Below are positions 1-9,896 of a stretch of DNA of 64,000 nucleotides, piece after piece. Position numbers and translations under genes: made by a program. Every line of letters starts with the position of its first letter. The first letter of the stretch is position 1. This stretch comes from Litoribrevibacter albus. Its GTDB lineage: Bacteria > Pseudomonadota > Gammaproteobacteria > Pseudomonadales > Litoribrevibacteraceae. The stretch spans positions 1-64,000 of the forward strand of contig NZ_BSNM01000002.1 in assembly GCF_030159995.1 (NCBI RefSeq), written 5' to 3'. The notes beneath the pieces were generated by a model. That model worked only from the letters and a program-made list of their open reading frames with translations, made no database searches and was not told where the DNA came from.

Positions 1-27
1 TGATGCTAACGCATCAGGGCTTTTTTA
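1..27 (+). terminator. Rho-independent terminator of an upstream gene
   Basis: A 6-bp stem, TGATGC (1-6) with GCATCA (11-16) around a TAAC loop, is followed by GGGC and six T residues. The base of the stem probably continues left of the window, because GGGC has no partner here. It would end a plus-strand gene lying outside the window. Confidence 0.7.
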
Positions 28-90
28 TTGCGCGGGAAAAATGCGCTAAGAAACAGTTCCTTGCTGATTGGATGCTGAAAAGCCCAGCCT

Positions 91-146
91 CTAATCTCTA
101 ATCCCTAATCCCTAATCCCTAATCCCTAATCCCTAATCACTAATAA
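91..146. repeat. Heptamer microsatellite (CTAATCC)n
   Basis: Eight head-to-tail 7-bp units run from 91 to 146. The five at 98-132 are perfect CTAATCC, and the outer units differ by one or two bases. The array is noncoding and lies upstream of radA. The unit resembles telomere repeats by chance; nothing here suggests a chromosome end. Confidence 0.9.
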
Positions 147-234
147 GTTTCAAAGCCTATAAGGCAAACTCATTGGGCCAAAGGTAAACAGGGTATTCCT
201 AACAAGACGTGACCCTCAGAACATGGATAAGCTG

Positions 235-288
235 TTCCTGTTCCTGTTCCTGTTCCTGTTCCTGTTCCTGTTCCTGTTCCTGTTCCTG
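235..288. repeat. Hexamer microsatellite (TTCCTG)9
   Basis: Nine perfect copies of TTCCTG occupy 235-288. They end 42 bp before a TATAAT box and 82 bp before the radA start. Such a tract can change length by slipped-strand replication, and its place just upstream of the likely promoter means length changes could alter expression; that effect is inference. Confidence 0.95.
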
Positions 289-330
289 AATATACACAAA
301 ATCTCTCATAGCCTATTGAACCTCTGTTTG

Positions 331-336
331 TATAAT
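331..336 (+). promoter_or_regulatory. Candidate -10 box for radA
   Basis: A perfect TATAAT lies 34 bp before the radA start codon. No good -35 hexamer is seen at the usual 16-18 bp spacing, so the assignment rests on the -10 match and its position. Confidence 0.45.
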
Positions 337-370
337 GGCTTTCTTTTATTCAACGTTTTAAGGGTTTTCA

Positions 371-1744
371 ATGGCTAAGCGAAAGACAGCATACGTCTGT
401 ACAGAATGTGGTTCTGATCACTCTAAGTGGCAAGGGCAATGTTCTGGTTGCGGCCAGTGGAATACTCTAAAAGAGTTTGTGGTTGATACTGGCAAACGGA
501 CTTCAGCAGCGAGTGTTCGTAGTTCAGGCTATGCTGGTCAGACGACTCAGAAAGTGGTCGCACTTAATTCGGTTGATTTGGCAGAGATGCCAAGAATTAC
601 AACCGGTATGCAGGAATTTGATCGAGTATTAGGCGGTGGTTTAGTTCCTGGTTCAGTAATTCTAATTGGTGGTCATCCAGGGGCTGGTAAATCGACGTTG
701 TTATTACAGACCGTATGTCGAATGGCTGCATCTCAACCTTGCCTTTATGTAACAGGTGAAGAATCCCTTCAGCAAGTGGCAATGCGAGCTCAACGTTTGG
801 GTCTACCTACAGATAACGTCAATATGTTAGCTGAAACGGACGTCGAGGCGATTGTTAACATTGCTCGTCAAGAACAACCGAAACTCATGATCATTGACTC
901 AATTCAGGTGATGCATTTAGCAGGATTAGAGTCAGCGCCTGGTAGTGTTTCGCAGGTACGAGAATCTGCGGCGTTCCTGACACAGTTTGCAAAGCAGAGT
1001 CAGACGATCTTGTTTTTGGTCGGACATGTGACGAAAGACGGTTCTCTGGCTGGCCCTAAAGTGCTTGAGCATATGATTGATACTTCCATTATGTTGGAAG
1101 GCGAAGCGGACGGGCGTTATCGAACCTTACGGGGGATTAAGAACCGATTCGGTGCGATCAATGAATTGGGTGTTTTTGCCATGTTGGATAAGGGATTGCG
1201 CGAAGTTAAAAACCCGAGTTCAATTTTCCTTTCCAGAGGCGAGGAAGCTGCAGCAGGCTCAGCGGTTATGGTCATCTGGGAAGGTACACGCCCGATGCTG
1301 GTCGAAGTACAAGCGCTGGTTGATGAAAGTCACTTTGGCAACCCTCGTCGTGTGGCCGTAGGATTGGATCAGAATCGTTTATCGATGCTTCTCGCAGTAA
1401 TGAATCGTCATGGTGGTCTTCATACTGGTGACCAGGATGTCTATGTGAATGTGGTTGGTGGCGTGAAAGTTACAGAGACTAGCTCGGATCTGGCTTTGGT
1501 CATGGCTATTCTATCCAGCTTCCGTAATCGGTCATTGCCTATGGATATGATGGTGTTTGGAGAAGTCGGTTTGTCTGGTGAAATTCGCCCTGTACCAAGT
1601 GGTCAAGAACGCATTCGAGAGGCAGCAAAGCATGGCTTCAAGAAAGCCATTGTTCCTAAAGCCAATGCGCCTAAAGAAACAATTCCCGGTCTGGAAGTGA
1701 TTCCGGTAACCCGGATTTCAGAAGCATTGGATTATCTTTCTTAG
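371..1744 (+). CDS. radA: DNA repair protein RadA
   Basis: RadA is a RecA-like ATPase and hexameric branch-migration helicase that helps process recombination intermediates. All hallmark parts are visible in the 457 residues: an N-terminal four-cysteine zinc finger (CTECG and CSGCG, residues 10-27), a Walker A motif GGHPGAGKST near residue 100, the RadA-specific KNRFG motif near residue 257, and a C-terminal Lon-protease-like domain from about residue 270. The length is normal for the family. The start at ATG 371 places the zinc finger correctly. It is transcribed alone, with two microsatellites and a TATAAT box upstream. Confidence 0.98.
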   Translation: MAKRKTAYVCTECGSDHSKWQGQCSGCGQWNTLKEFVVDTGKRTSAASVRSSGYAGQTTQKVVALNSVDLAEMPRITTGMQEFDRVLGGGLVPGSVILIGGHPGAGKSTLLLQTVCRMAASQPCLYVTGEESLQQVAMRAQRLGLPTDNVNMLAETDVEAIVNIARQEQPKLMIIDSIQVMHLAGLESAPGSVSQVRESAAFLTQFAKQSQTILFLVGHVTKDGSLAGPKVLEHMIDTSIMLEGEADGRYRTLRGIKNRFGAINELGVFAMLDKGLREVKNPSSIFLSRGEEAAAGSAVMVIWEGTRPMLVEVQALVDESHFGNPRRVAVGLDQNRLSMLLAVMNRHGGLHTGDQDVYVNVVGGVKVTETSSDLALVMAILSSFRNRSLPMDMMVFGEVGLSGEIRPVPSGQERIREAAKHGFKKAIVPKANAPKETIPGLEVIPVTRISEALDYLS

Positions 1745-1811
1745 TGACATTTTTGTCTGTTTAAAACTAAGCTTAAATCACGAAATAATGTTTCGGTGAG
1801 TTGGATTTCCC

Positions 1812-2669
1812 ATGCCTTGTTGTCAACGTTTAACGCTTTTCTTCTTTCTTGTATGTTGTTCTTGGGCAAGTGTCGCCCAAACTTTGTTTGTGCGTCCTGC
1901 TCAGTCCGAACATGATATCAGCCATAGTTTTTTTGTCTCACTCTTGGAGCAATCGTTAAAGAAAAGCGGTGCTTATCAAATCGAGGTTTTGAAGGTAGAG
2001 GACCTGACTCAGGATCGCGGATTTTTACTGCTCAAACAGCACCGGCTGGATGTTTTTTGGGCTGGGATTAACCCGGTTCGGGCGGATAATTTCAGAGTGA
2101 TTACTGTGCCTCTGACCATGGGGATGCTGGGTCACCGCTTGCCCGTCATTCGTCGACAAGACAAAGCGAAGTTTGATGCATTGGATGAAGTGGAATTAAA
2201 AAAGCTTCGGGCATGTCAGGGAAGTCAGTGGCCTGATTCGGATATTTTGGAACATAACGGTTATCGTGTTGTGAGAGCGCCAAAGTTTGCAATGATGTAT
2301 GACATGTTGAGTGTGGGGCGTTGTCATTACTTCCCGAGAGGACTGAATGAAGTTTATGGTGAGGTTTCTTCTTTCGAGCAGTCGGGTGGGGCGGATGACT
2401 TGATTGTCTATGACAAAATAGTGCTCAAATACAGATTTCCAATGTTGTTTTTCACCCACAAAGATAATGAAGCTCTGGCTCAAAAGATTGATGCAGGTTT
2501 GCGTAAGATGGTGGAATCGGGTGAGTTAATGCAATTCATAAAATCGCATCCAGTCACCCGTGATGCCTTTCCTCTAGAACGTTTTGCAGAGAGCCGGATT
2601 TATGAACTGGTGAATCCGCTGCTCACGGTTCCTTTGCCTGAAGATAATCACTACTGGATTCATCTTTAA
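1812..2669 (+). CDS. Periplasmic solute-binding protein-like (type 2 fold)
   Basis: The 285-residue product has an N-terminal signal peptide of about 22 residues ending near SVAQ and then a sequence typical of bacterial extracellular solute-binding family 3 proteins. It is probably a periplasmic ligand-binding protein, but the ligand is unknown. No permease or ATPase gene is adjacent, so it may feed a sensor or be an orphan rather than part of a transporter. It starts 67 bp after radA on the same strand. Its stop overlaps the stop region of the convergent arsJ by four bases, leaving no room for a terminator between them. Confidence 0.7.
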   Translation: MPCCQRLTLFFFLVCCSWASVAQTLFVRPAQSEHDISHSFFVSLLEQSLKKSGAYQIEVLKVEDLTQDRGFLLLKQHRLDVFWAGINPVRADNFRVITVPLTMGMLGHRLPVIRRQDKAKFDALDEVELKKLRACQGSQWPDSDILEHNGYRVVRAPKFAMMYDMLSVGRCHYFPRGLNEVYGEVSSFEQSGGADDLIVYDKIVLKYRFPMLFFTHKDNEALAQKIDAGLRKMVESGELMQFIKSHPVTRDAFPLERFAESRIYELVNPLLTVPLPEDNHYWIHL

Positions 2670-3907
2670 ATCGCTTCTCTCGTATTCGGCAAGGCTATCG
2701 ATAGCAAGGCCGCAAATCCGACAAACAAGGCGGATACCCAGAGACAGGTAATCAGTCCGTATGCCTGGAATAACCAACCGGACAAAAGTGTTCCTATCAG
2801 CCGTCCCATTGCATTTGCCATATAGTAAAAGCCCACGTCCAGAGATACACCGTCATTTCTTGCGTAGCTGACGATCAAGTAGCTATGCAAGGATGAGTTT
2901 ATTGCAAACAAAGCACCAAAGATCATGAGTCCACCCAATAACGCTAAGGTTGGATTTAACTCAAACGTTAATGCCAGAGCAATAAGTACCGGTGTGAATA
3001 ACAGCAAGATCGCCCAAACAAAGGCATGATGACCATTAGGCGGTTGGTTTCCGTTGCGGTTAGTAATCTTCGGGGCTTGCGTTTGTACCGCACCATAGCC
3101 GATGACCCAAATCGCGAGAAAGGCTCCGACAGACCAATGGTCCCAGCTAAATTGAGAGGCTAGAAAGACAGGTAGTGCGACGACAAACCAGACATCTCTT
3201 GCACCGAATAAAAACAATCGGGCGGCGGAAAGGTAGTTAATCGCACGGCTCTTGGAAAAAATGTCTCTGAATTTGGGTTTATTCTTCGCTTTACCCAAGT
3301 CCTTCTTGAGTAAGAACATACTGAGTAGCCAGACCAGAGCTAATGCAATGGCCATCGTAAAGATGGCGACCGTAAACCCGAGTGTCATCAATAAAAAACC
3401 ACCCAGGAAAAACCCTGCGCCTTTTAATGCATTCTTCGAGCCTGTGAGCACTGCAACCCATTTGTAAAGGGTTTGCTCTGAGCTAGAGACGGATTGACTG
3501 TCTGAAGGCACCAACAGCTTGATGGCGCTCTTGGCGCTCATCTTGTTCAGGTCTTTGGCAATACCGGATAACGCTTGAGCAGCCATCACCCAAGCAACGG
3601 TCAGCCAGTCGTCAGGTACCAGTAGCATCGAAAGCGCAACAACCTGAAGCGCAAGACCTATGTTCATGGTCTTATTCAGCCCTAAGTGTGCGCCTAACCA
3701 TCCGCCTGTTAAGTTGGTAATGACCCCAAAAATTTCATAGAACAAGAACAGCAGGGCGATGTCCAGAGGGCTATAACCCAGAGTGTGAAAGTGCAGCACT
3801 ACAAGCATGCGCAGTGCACCATCGGTCAGGGTGAAAGCCCAGTAGTTTCCTGTGATGATGAAATACTGTTTTATTTCTGACGAGAGTTGAGAAAAGCGTT
3901 CTAACAT
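2666..3907 (-). CDS. arsJ: Organoarsenical efflux MFS transporter ArsJ
   Basis: A 413-residue integral membrane protein with about 12 hydrophobic segments and a major facilitator pattern. Its N-terminal part (YFIITGNYWAFTLTDGALRM region, residues 15-35) is what I recognise as ArsJ. In the established pathway an adjacent GAPDH makes 1-arseno-3-phosphoglycerate from arsenate, and ArsJ exports it. The partner gene ends at 3909 and the arsJ ATG shares one base with its TGA (TGATG), so translation is likely coupled. The arsR-gapdh-arsJ order strongly supports the call over a generic MFS permease. Confidence 0.92.
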   Translation of the reverse strand: MLERFSQLSSEIKQYFIITGNYWAFTLTDGALRMLVVLHFHTLGYSPLDIALLFLFYEIFGVITNLTGGWLGAHLGLNKTMNIGLALQVVALSMLLVPDDWLTVAWVMAAQALSGIAKDLNKMSAKSAIKLLVPSDSQSVSSSEQTLYKWVAVLTGSKNALKGAGFFLGGFLLMTLGFTVAIFTMAIALALVWLLSMFLLKKDLGKAKNKPKFRDIFSKSRAINYLSAARLFLFGARDVWFVVALPVFLASQFSWDHWSVGAFLAIWVIGYGAVQTQAPKITNRNGNQPPNGHHAFVWAILLLFTPVLIALALTFELNPTLALLGGLMIFGALFAINSSLHSYLIVSYARNDGVSLDVGFYYMANAMGRLIGTLLSGWLFQAYGLITCLWVSALFVGFAALLSIALPNTREAI

Positions 3908-4917
3908 CAGGCTTGATCCATCAGCCCCACTTTTTTAACTAACTCAACAGTACGATTTGCATACCCCCACTCGTTGTCGTACCAAGTATAGATTTTTACC
4001 TGGGTCTCGTTAACGACCATAGTTGACAGTGCATCGATAATGCTGGATCTAGGATCTGTTTTATAGTCGATGGATACCAGTGGGCGTTCTTCAAAACCTA
4101 AGATTCCTTGGAGCGTCGTTTCGGATGCTTCTTTGAGTAACCGATTTACTTCTTCAATTGATGTCGCCTTTTCAACCTCAAAGACACAGTCTGTTAATGA
4201 GGCATTAGCCAGAGGAACACGTACAGCGTGGCCATTCAACTTGCCTTTCAGCTCGGGGAAGATATGTGTAATCGCGGTTGCCGAACCTGTTGTGGTAGGA
4301 ATTAGGCTCATTCCACAAGCACGGGCTCGGCGGAGATCCTGATGCGGTGTGTCCAGAATGGATTGTGTGTTAGTGATGTCATGAATGGTGGTCATCGAAC
4401 CGTGCTTAATGCCCAGGTTTTCATGAATTACTTTTACCACTGGAGCCAGACAATTGGTGGTGCAGGATGCCGCCGTGATGATGGGGTACAAATCCGGATC
4501 ATAGAGGTCATCATTAACGCCAAGTACGATATTGAGTACGCCGTCTTCTTTGACAGGCGCGGTAACAACCACACGCTTAACACCTTGATCCAGATAGCTT
4601 TGGAGTAGGGCTTTGCTTTTCATTCTGCCACTGGCTTCAATGACGATATCGCAATCCGACCAATCAGTATCTTCAATGCGGGTGTTTTGAGTACAGACGA
4701 CGGATTGGCCATCAATAACGAGTGAATTATTCACTGCTTCGGCTTGATATGTCCAACGACCGTGGACAGAATCGAAATTCGTTAAATGTGCCAAGGTTTC
4801 TGCGTTACCGGCGGGATCATTGATTTGAACAAATTCAAGTTCAGGCCAGTCCCAGGCGGCGCGAAAGGCAAGGCGTCCCATTCTTCCAAAGCCGTTAATA
4901 CCTACTTTAATTGCCAT
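3907..4917 (-). CDS. ArsJ-associated glyceraldehyde-3-phosphate dehydrogenase
   Basis: This 336-residue protein is a full-length type I GAPDH. It has an N-terminal NAD-binding fold (INGFGRMGR, residues 7-15), the catalytic cysteine in [10 protein letters not shown] near residue 150 and the catalytic histidine in MTTIHDITN about 26 residues later. The C-terminal [11 protein letters not shown] motif is intact. In this arsenic context it is expected to use arsenate in place of phosphate, giving the unstable 1-arseno-3-phosphoglycerate that ArsJ exports. It sits between arsR (70 bp upstream) and arsJ (1-bp overlap). A purely glycolytic role is possible but unlikely given the operon. Confidence 0.93.
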   Translation of the reverse strand: MAIKVGINGFGRMGRLAFRAAWDWPELEFVQINDPAGNAETLAHLTNFDSVHGRWTYQAEAVNNSLVIDGQSVVCTQNTRIEDTDWSDCDIVIEASGRMKSKALLQSYLDQGVKRVVVTAPVKEDGVLNIVLGVNDDLYDPDLYPIITAASCTTNCLAPVVKVIHENLGIKHGSMTTIHDITNTQSILDTPHQDLRRARACGMSLIPTTTGSATAITHIFPELKGKLNGHAVRVPLANASLTDCVFEVEKATSIEEVNRLLKEASETTLQGILGFEERPLVSIDYKTDPRSSIIDALSTMVVNETQVKIYTWYDNEWGYANRTVELVKKVGLMDQA

Positions 4918-4987
4918 GATCAGCTCCTAATAAAAATGATGACGGTGTGATCGGATATCACTTAGGGAATTCACTAAAAAAGCGAGA

Positions 4988-5335
4988 TCAACTACAACAG
5001 GTTTGCATTCGAATAGGACGTTCCCCCATAGCATTAAGATTCGCTATATTAGGCTCAATCCATGCGGGATTTGCGTTCAATGTAGTAAGAATAATCTCTT
5101 TAGCCCAGTTAGCCAGTTCAGGGTTTATCTGATAGAAAATCCATTGTCCCTGCCTTCGGTCTGTGAGGATCTCATACTTACGAAGCTGAGCAAGGTGGCG
5201 AGAAATTTTAGGCTGACTCTCATCAATGGCAGCGGTAAGTTCGCAGACACAAAGCTCATATTCATGTTGAATCAGAAGAAGGCATCTCAAGCGGGTGTCG
5301 TCCGCTAAACATTTGTAAAAGTTTACTGGGTTCAT
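4988..5335 (-). CDS. arsR: ArsR-family arsenic-responsive repressor
   Basis: A 115-residue winged-helix repressor, first gene of the arsR-gapdh-arsJ operon. The helix-turn-helix contains the ArsR core SQPKISRHLAQLR. The metal-binding stretch ELCVCEL keeps the first two cysteines of the E. coli-type As(III) site, but the third position is threonine. Two further cysteines lie at the very C-terminus (TCCS) and may supply extra thiols. I chose ATG 5335 (starting MNPVNFYKC) over the longer form at 5389 because family members begin here, and the extension would cover the likely operator. Confidence 0.9.
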   Translation of the reverse strand: MNPVNFYKCLADDTRLRCLLLIQHEYELCVCELTAAIDESQPKISRHLAQLRKYEILTDRRQGQWIFYQINPELANWAKEIILTTLNANPAWIEPNIANLNAMGERPIRMQTCCS

Positions 5336-5373
5336 GGAAACCTGGGCTGGGTGCAAATAATCAAGCTGATATG

Positions 5374-5393
5374 ATATATGGAAAATCATATAT
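5374..5393. promoter_or_regulatory. Candidate ArsR operator
   Basis: A 7-bp inverted repeat, ATATATG (5374-5380) and CATATAT (5387-5393) with a 6-bp spacer, lies 39 bp upstream of the arsR start in an AT-rich stretch; another CATATG follows at 5403-5408. ArsR repressors commonly bind AT-rich dyads of this kind overlapping their own promoter. The exact boundaries are inferred. Confidence 0.45.
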
Positions 5394-5573
5394 ATGAAAT
5401 AACATATGTATGGTAAAAAGTATTTTAATAAGCAGCAAACCTTATTTAGATCAGGAAATTTAACGCTATCTGGGCTAAATTTATCTCCTGTATAAGGAAA
5501 TAAACGCTGACCTACTCAAGGTTAAGGGTATTAGATCCAACAATAATTAAATGAGCATAGGAATTGAGCGGGT

Positions 5574-8500
5574 TTGAATAAACTAAACCTTGGGCATAAG
5601 TTAGCATTGATCACCACCGCCTGTGTCTTCCCTTGTGTCTTTTTGGCATCGTATTTTATTAACTTTCAAACCAAGGAACTGCTGCTTTCTGAAACCAATA
5701 AGTTTGTTCAGGTTACTCTGCAAAATACGTATAACTTAGTTGAAAGCCAATTATTGGGTGTCCAGCACAGTGCCAAGATCATTGCCGCAGGGACAGCGTT
5801 TTCAGAAGCTTTGCAACGTACAAACTACAATGAGCTTACTGAAAAACTAAATACCGTTGCCGCAGCTTATCCAGAACTCTTTTATCTGACGATTTTGGAT
5901 TCAAACAAGCAGATTGTAGCGGCTAACTCGCAAGACTTTTTTACCAACCAGTTAACGCCTCGAGGCTTAATAGGCAAAGACATGAGTAAGGAAGTGATGG
6001 CGCCTAACTTCCACCCTCAGTTGCCTTCTATGGGAACCCCCGGAGAAGACCCGTATTTTAATATTTTAAGTGTCTACGACCGCCGAAAATCTCAGTGGTT
6101 TTCGGCGCCTATTTTGTACAAAGGGCAAACCTTAGGCTGGGTTGTGCTTGCTTATCGTTTTGAAGAGTCCATCTCGTTTGAGATCGATCAAGTGATTAAG
6201 CGACTACAAACCTATGACTACCCGTTGGTGGGCGGACATTTGGTCAATGAACACAGCCAGCAGTTTGCTGGAGAAGAGCAAGAGCATTCGAGTTACTTCA
6301 CTCAGGAACGAAACCTCTATCTGGGTGGAGAGAAGTTTGTACTGGAGTTTTATTTCGATGCCAATAAATTAACTGCGCCATTACGCAATCAGACAATTAT
6401 TGTGATGACGACGGTTATTCCTCTGATGCTGATTCTTGTGGTTGGAGTATTTTGGGCGTCTGACAGACTCATTTTAAGCAGAATACGAAATGTTCATAAA
6501 GGGGCGAAGTCCTTTAGTCAGGGTAACTTTCATTATCGTATTTCGGACAAGGGGGAGGATGAGATTAGGTCTTTGGCCAGTACGTTTAATGAGATGGGCG
6601 ATGCGCTGGACAAGTACAAAGAGAATATGGAATCCCTGGTGGATGAACGCACGGCTGAAGCCGAAGAATCGTCCCAGTTTTTGTCCAGTGTCCTGAATAA
6701 AGCGGCAGAAGGCATTATTACCATTGATGAGCAAGGAAATATCCAATCCTTCAATCAGGCCGCAGAAATCATTTTTGGATATCGCTTTGATGAGGTTCAA
6801 CAACAAAACATCAGCCTCTTGTTACCAACTACTGACTCTGACGAGCAAAGCAACGGAATTGCAAAATACCTTCATGATCAGCGGGATGATTTTCTCTCAT
6901 CCGGGCAAGAACTCACAGCGGTTCGTAAATCTGGCGAAGTCTTCCCAATTGAAATGTCTGTCTCTGAAGTTACCTCTTCTAAGGGGCGTTTCTTTACCGG
7001 CTTAATCCGCGACGTTTCAGAGAAAAAACGTGCAGAGCGACAAATTACAGAAGCCAAGGAACGCCTCGAACTGGTGGTCAACAGTACCGCAGTAGGGATC
7101 TGGGACTGGCAAATTCAAACAGGAGAAGTTCAGTTTAACCGTCGCTGGGCTGAGATTATTGGCTATGAGCTGGAAGAGCTTGAGCCAATTACTATCGATA
7201 CCTGGACCGGATTGGCGTACCCCGAAGATCTTGCTGACTCAGAGCGGCTTCTCAATGCACACTGGGCGGGAGAAACCGAATATTACGTGTGTGAAGCCCG
7301 AATGAAACACAAAGCGGGGCATTGGGTTTGGGTTCTTGATACCGGGCGTGTTGTGGAGTGGGATGATCAGGGGAACCCTGTGCGAATGGTTGGCACACAC
7401 CTTGATATCACTGAGCGGAAGAAGGCTGAGAATGAACTGATCCGCTTCTCCCGTATTGCCAACCAAACTGATAACGCTGTGATTGTGACGGACACCCAAG
7501 GCAAGATTCAATGGGTTAACCCTTCGTTTGAAGCCTTCACCGGGCATTTCTTCAATTCGGTTAAATATCAGAGCCTGGAAAGCTTGTTATCTCAGGACGG
7601 TGCCGATTCCGCCGTCTTGTATGAAATGACACAGAGCTTTGAACGAGGTCAGGCCTTCCGACTTGAGCTTAGAAACAATCATACTTCTGGAGCAGAGTAT
7701 TGGTTGGATCTTCGGTCTACTCCGCTTACTGACGAATACGGAGAGCTGCAAGGGTTTGTGGTTTTTGGTCTGGATATTACACACCAGAAGCAGGCAGAAG
7801 CACGGTTAGCCCAACAGCAACAGCTTCTGGAGCAAATGAGCTTACAGGGCCGTATCGGCGCTTGGGAGTACGATTTGGAGTCAGGGCAGATCTATTGGTC
7901 GAACATGACCAAATACATCCATGAGGTGCAGGAAGATTTTGAGCCTAAAATAGAGGATGCGATCAACTTTTATAAAGAAGGCGACAGCCGGGAGCGGATT
8001 CAGAGCGCAATTAGCAAAGCCATTGAAACGGGTGATCCCTGGAATGAAGAGTGTCAGCTGGTCACGGCTCAGGGGCGTGAAATTTGGGTTCAGGCAACGG
8101 GCCGTGCTGAAATTAAAGAGGGCAAATGCCTGAGACTGTTTGGCTCGTTTCAGGACATAGATAAACGGGTTAAAGTGCAACGTGAGTTAGCAGAAGCTAA
8201 GGATCTTGCTGAGCAAGCGGCCATTGCCAAAAGTAATTTCCTGGCGTCGATGAGTCATGAGATTCGTACACCTATGAATGGTGTGTTGGGGATGCTCTCG
8301 TTATTAGCGAAAAGCCCTCTGTCCAGCGAGCAACTGCATCATGTGCGTTTGGCCAAATCCAGTGGCGAGTCTTTATTGGTGTTGATTAACGACATTCTGG
8401 ATTTCTCAAAAGTTGAGGCAGGTAAGCTTGATCTTGAAATTCTGGAATTTGATCTCAGGGCTATGTTGGGCGACTTTGCGGAATCCATTGCCCAGAAAGC

Positions 8501-9896
8501 GCAAGAGAAAGGGATTGAGCTGATCCTGGATATCACTGAAATTCATTATACGCGCGTGAAAGGTGATCCGGGCCGGTTGAGACAGATTCTCACCAACCTG
8601 GTAGGGAATGCCGTCAAGTTCACCACCAAAGGCGAGGTGCTGATACGAGCGGCCTTGACTGATATGGGCGATTCGAAATTGAGCCTGGATGTTAGCATTA
8701 CCGATACAGGTATCGGCATCCCAGAAGACCGAATTAAATCTCTGTTCGATTCCTTCACTCAAGTAGATGCATCTACCACTCGCAAATATGGCGGAACAGG
8801 GTTAGGTCTGGCCATCAGCAAGCAGCTCTGTGAATTAATGAACGGCTCTATTTCTGTAGAAAGTACACCAGATCAGGGCAGTTGTTTTACCTTTAACGTT
8901 GAACTGGCCACCAGTGCAGAGACTCAACAGGTGGTGCCGGCCGTATCGATCAAAGGTCGGGAAATCTTGGTCGTTGATGACAACGCCACTAACCGCGAAA
9001 TTCTTCAGAAACAGTTAGAGTTATGGGGCGCCAATGTAACGGTTCTCAGTGATGGCTTTGAAGCGATGCAATGTATAGATGCTCGCTTTAATGATGACGA
9101 AAAGTTGAATTTTGATGTGGCATTTGTCGATTTCCACATGCCAATTCTTGATGGGGCTGAGCTTGGACGTCGAATCAGAAGTAACCCTCAATACGATTCA
9201 CTTCAATTGATCATGATGACCGCCATCAGTAATCGAGGCGATGCCAAGTTTTTTGCTGATTTAGGGTATCAGGCATATTTCCCGAAACCGACAACCACCT
9301 CCGATTTGTTTAATGCCTTGTCCGTCGTACTTGATAATGGGGAGGCCCTGCATGAGGCCGATCCATTAGTTACGCGTCATTACATCAAGGAATTAAAAGA
9401 TAAAGAAAGGAGTGATCGGATTATTCTGCCTTCCTTAGAAAAAACGGCTGAAACATTGGATCTTTCTGTACTGCCAGAACAAGAAGAAGTCTCGGTTGAT
9501 TTATGGCCGGATAAGACTCGATTGCTGTTGGTGGAAGATAACTACATCAATCAGGCGGTGGCTCAAGGGATTCTGGAAGGCATGTCGTTAAGTTGTGACA
9601 TCGCAGGAAATGGCGTTGAAGCCATTGCGGCATTGCATCAAGCACCTGAAGATGCGCCATATACTCTGCTCTTGATGGATTGCCAGATGCCGGAAATGGA
9701 TGGCTATCAAACCACTCAGGAAATTCGTAATGGTGCAGCGGGTGAGCGATTCAAAGATGTCACCATCGTTGCGATGACGGCCAATGCGATGAAAGGGGAT
9801 AGAGAGAAGTGCATTGACGCTGGAATGAATGACTATCTTTCAAAGCCCATTGAAGCCAAGTTACTGAAACAAATGCTTCATAAGTGGCTTGAATAA
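5574..9896 (+). CDS. Hybrid sensor histidine kinase, four PAS and two receiver domains
   Basis: A 1440-residue membrane sensor. It has a first membrane segment at about 10-30, a periplasmic sensor region to about 270, a second membrane segment at 275-295 and a HAMP linker at about 295-350. Four PAS/PAC modules follow at roughly 370-490, 490-615, 620-740 and 750-875. The HisKA motif SMSHEIRTPMNG carries phospho-His895, followed by the ATPase domain with the GTGLGLAIS box. Two receiver domains come last (REC1 near 1128-1255 with VVDDN and VDFHMP; REC2 near 1308-1430 with VEDN and MDCQMP). The start is a TTG at 5574. No output protein is encoded next door. It is paralogous to the kinase at 26559. 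Confidence 0.9.
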   Translation: MNKLNLGHKLALITTACVFPCVFLASYFINFQTKELLLSETNKFVQVTLQNTYNLVESQLLGVQHSAKIIAAGTAFSEALQRTNYNELTEKLNTVAAAYPELFYLTILDSNKQIVAANSQDFFTNQLTPRGLIGKDMSKEVMAPNFHPQLPSMGTPGEDPYFNILSVYDRRKSQWFSAPILYKGQTLGWVVLAYRFEESISFEIDQVIKRLQTYDYPLVGGHLVNEHSQQFAGEEQEHSSYFTQERNLYLGGEKFVLEFYFDANKLTAPLRNQTIIVMTTVIPLMLILVVGVFWASDRLILSRIRNVHKGAKSFSQGNFHYRISDKGEDEIRSLASTFNEMGDALDKYKENMESLVDERTAEAEESSQFLSSVLNKAAEGIITIDEQGNIQSFNQAAEIIFGYRFDEVQQQNISLLLPTTDSDEQSNGIAKYLHDQRDDFLSSGQELTAVRKSGEVFPIEMSVSEVTSSKGRFFTGLIRDVSEKKRAERQITEAKERLELVVNSTAVGIWDWQIQTGEVQFNRRWAEIIGYELEELEPITIDTWTGLAYPEDLADSERLLNAHWAGETEYYVCEARMKHKAGHWVWVLDTGRVVEWDDQGNPVRMVGTHLDITERKKAENELIRFSRIANQTDNAVIVTDTQGKIQWVNPSFEAFTGHFFNSVKYQSLESLLSQDGADSAVLYEMTQSFERGQAFRLELRNNHTSGAEYWLDLRSTPLTDEYGELQGFVVFGLDITHQKQAEARLAQQQQLLEQMSLQGRIGAWEYDLESGQIYWSNMTKYIHEVQEDFEPKIEDAINFYKEGDSRERIQSAISKAIETGDPWNEECQLVTAQGREIWVQATGRAEIKEGKCLRLFGSFQDIDKRVKVQRELAEAKDLAEQAAIAKSNFLASMSHEIRTPMNGVLGMLSLLAKSPLSSEQLHHVRLAKSSGESLLVLINDILDFSKVEAGKLDLEILEFDLRAMLGDFAESIAQKAQEKGIELILDITEIHYTRVKGDPGRLRQILTNLVGNAVKFTTKGEVLIRAALTDMGDSKLSLDVSITDTGIGIPEDRIKSLFDSFTQVDASTTRKYGGTGLGLAISKQLCELMNGSISVESTPDQGSCFTFNVELATSAETQQVVPAVSIKGREILVVDDNATNREILQKQLELWGANVTVLSDGFEAMQCIDARFNDDEKLNFDVAFVDFHMPILDGAELGRRIRSNPQYDSLQLIMMTAISNRGDAKFFADLGYQAYFPKPTTTSDLFNALSVVLDNGEALHEADPLVTRHYIKELKDKERSDRIILPSLEKTAETLDLSVLPEQEEVSVDLWPDKTRLLLVEDNYINQAVAQGILEGMSLSCDIAGNGVEAIAALHQAPEDAPYTLLLMDCQMPEMDGYQTTQEIRNGAAGERFKDVTIVAMTANAMKGDREKCIDAGMNDYLSKPIEAKLLKQMLHKWLE

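Noticed and set aside
91-288. Possible CRISPR array or telomere
   Set aside because: The repeat units are 6-7 bp with no spacers, and coding sequence continues on both sides; these are microsatellites.
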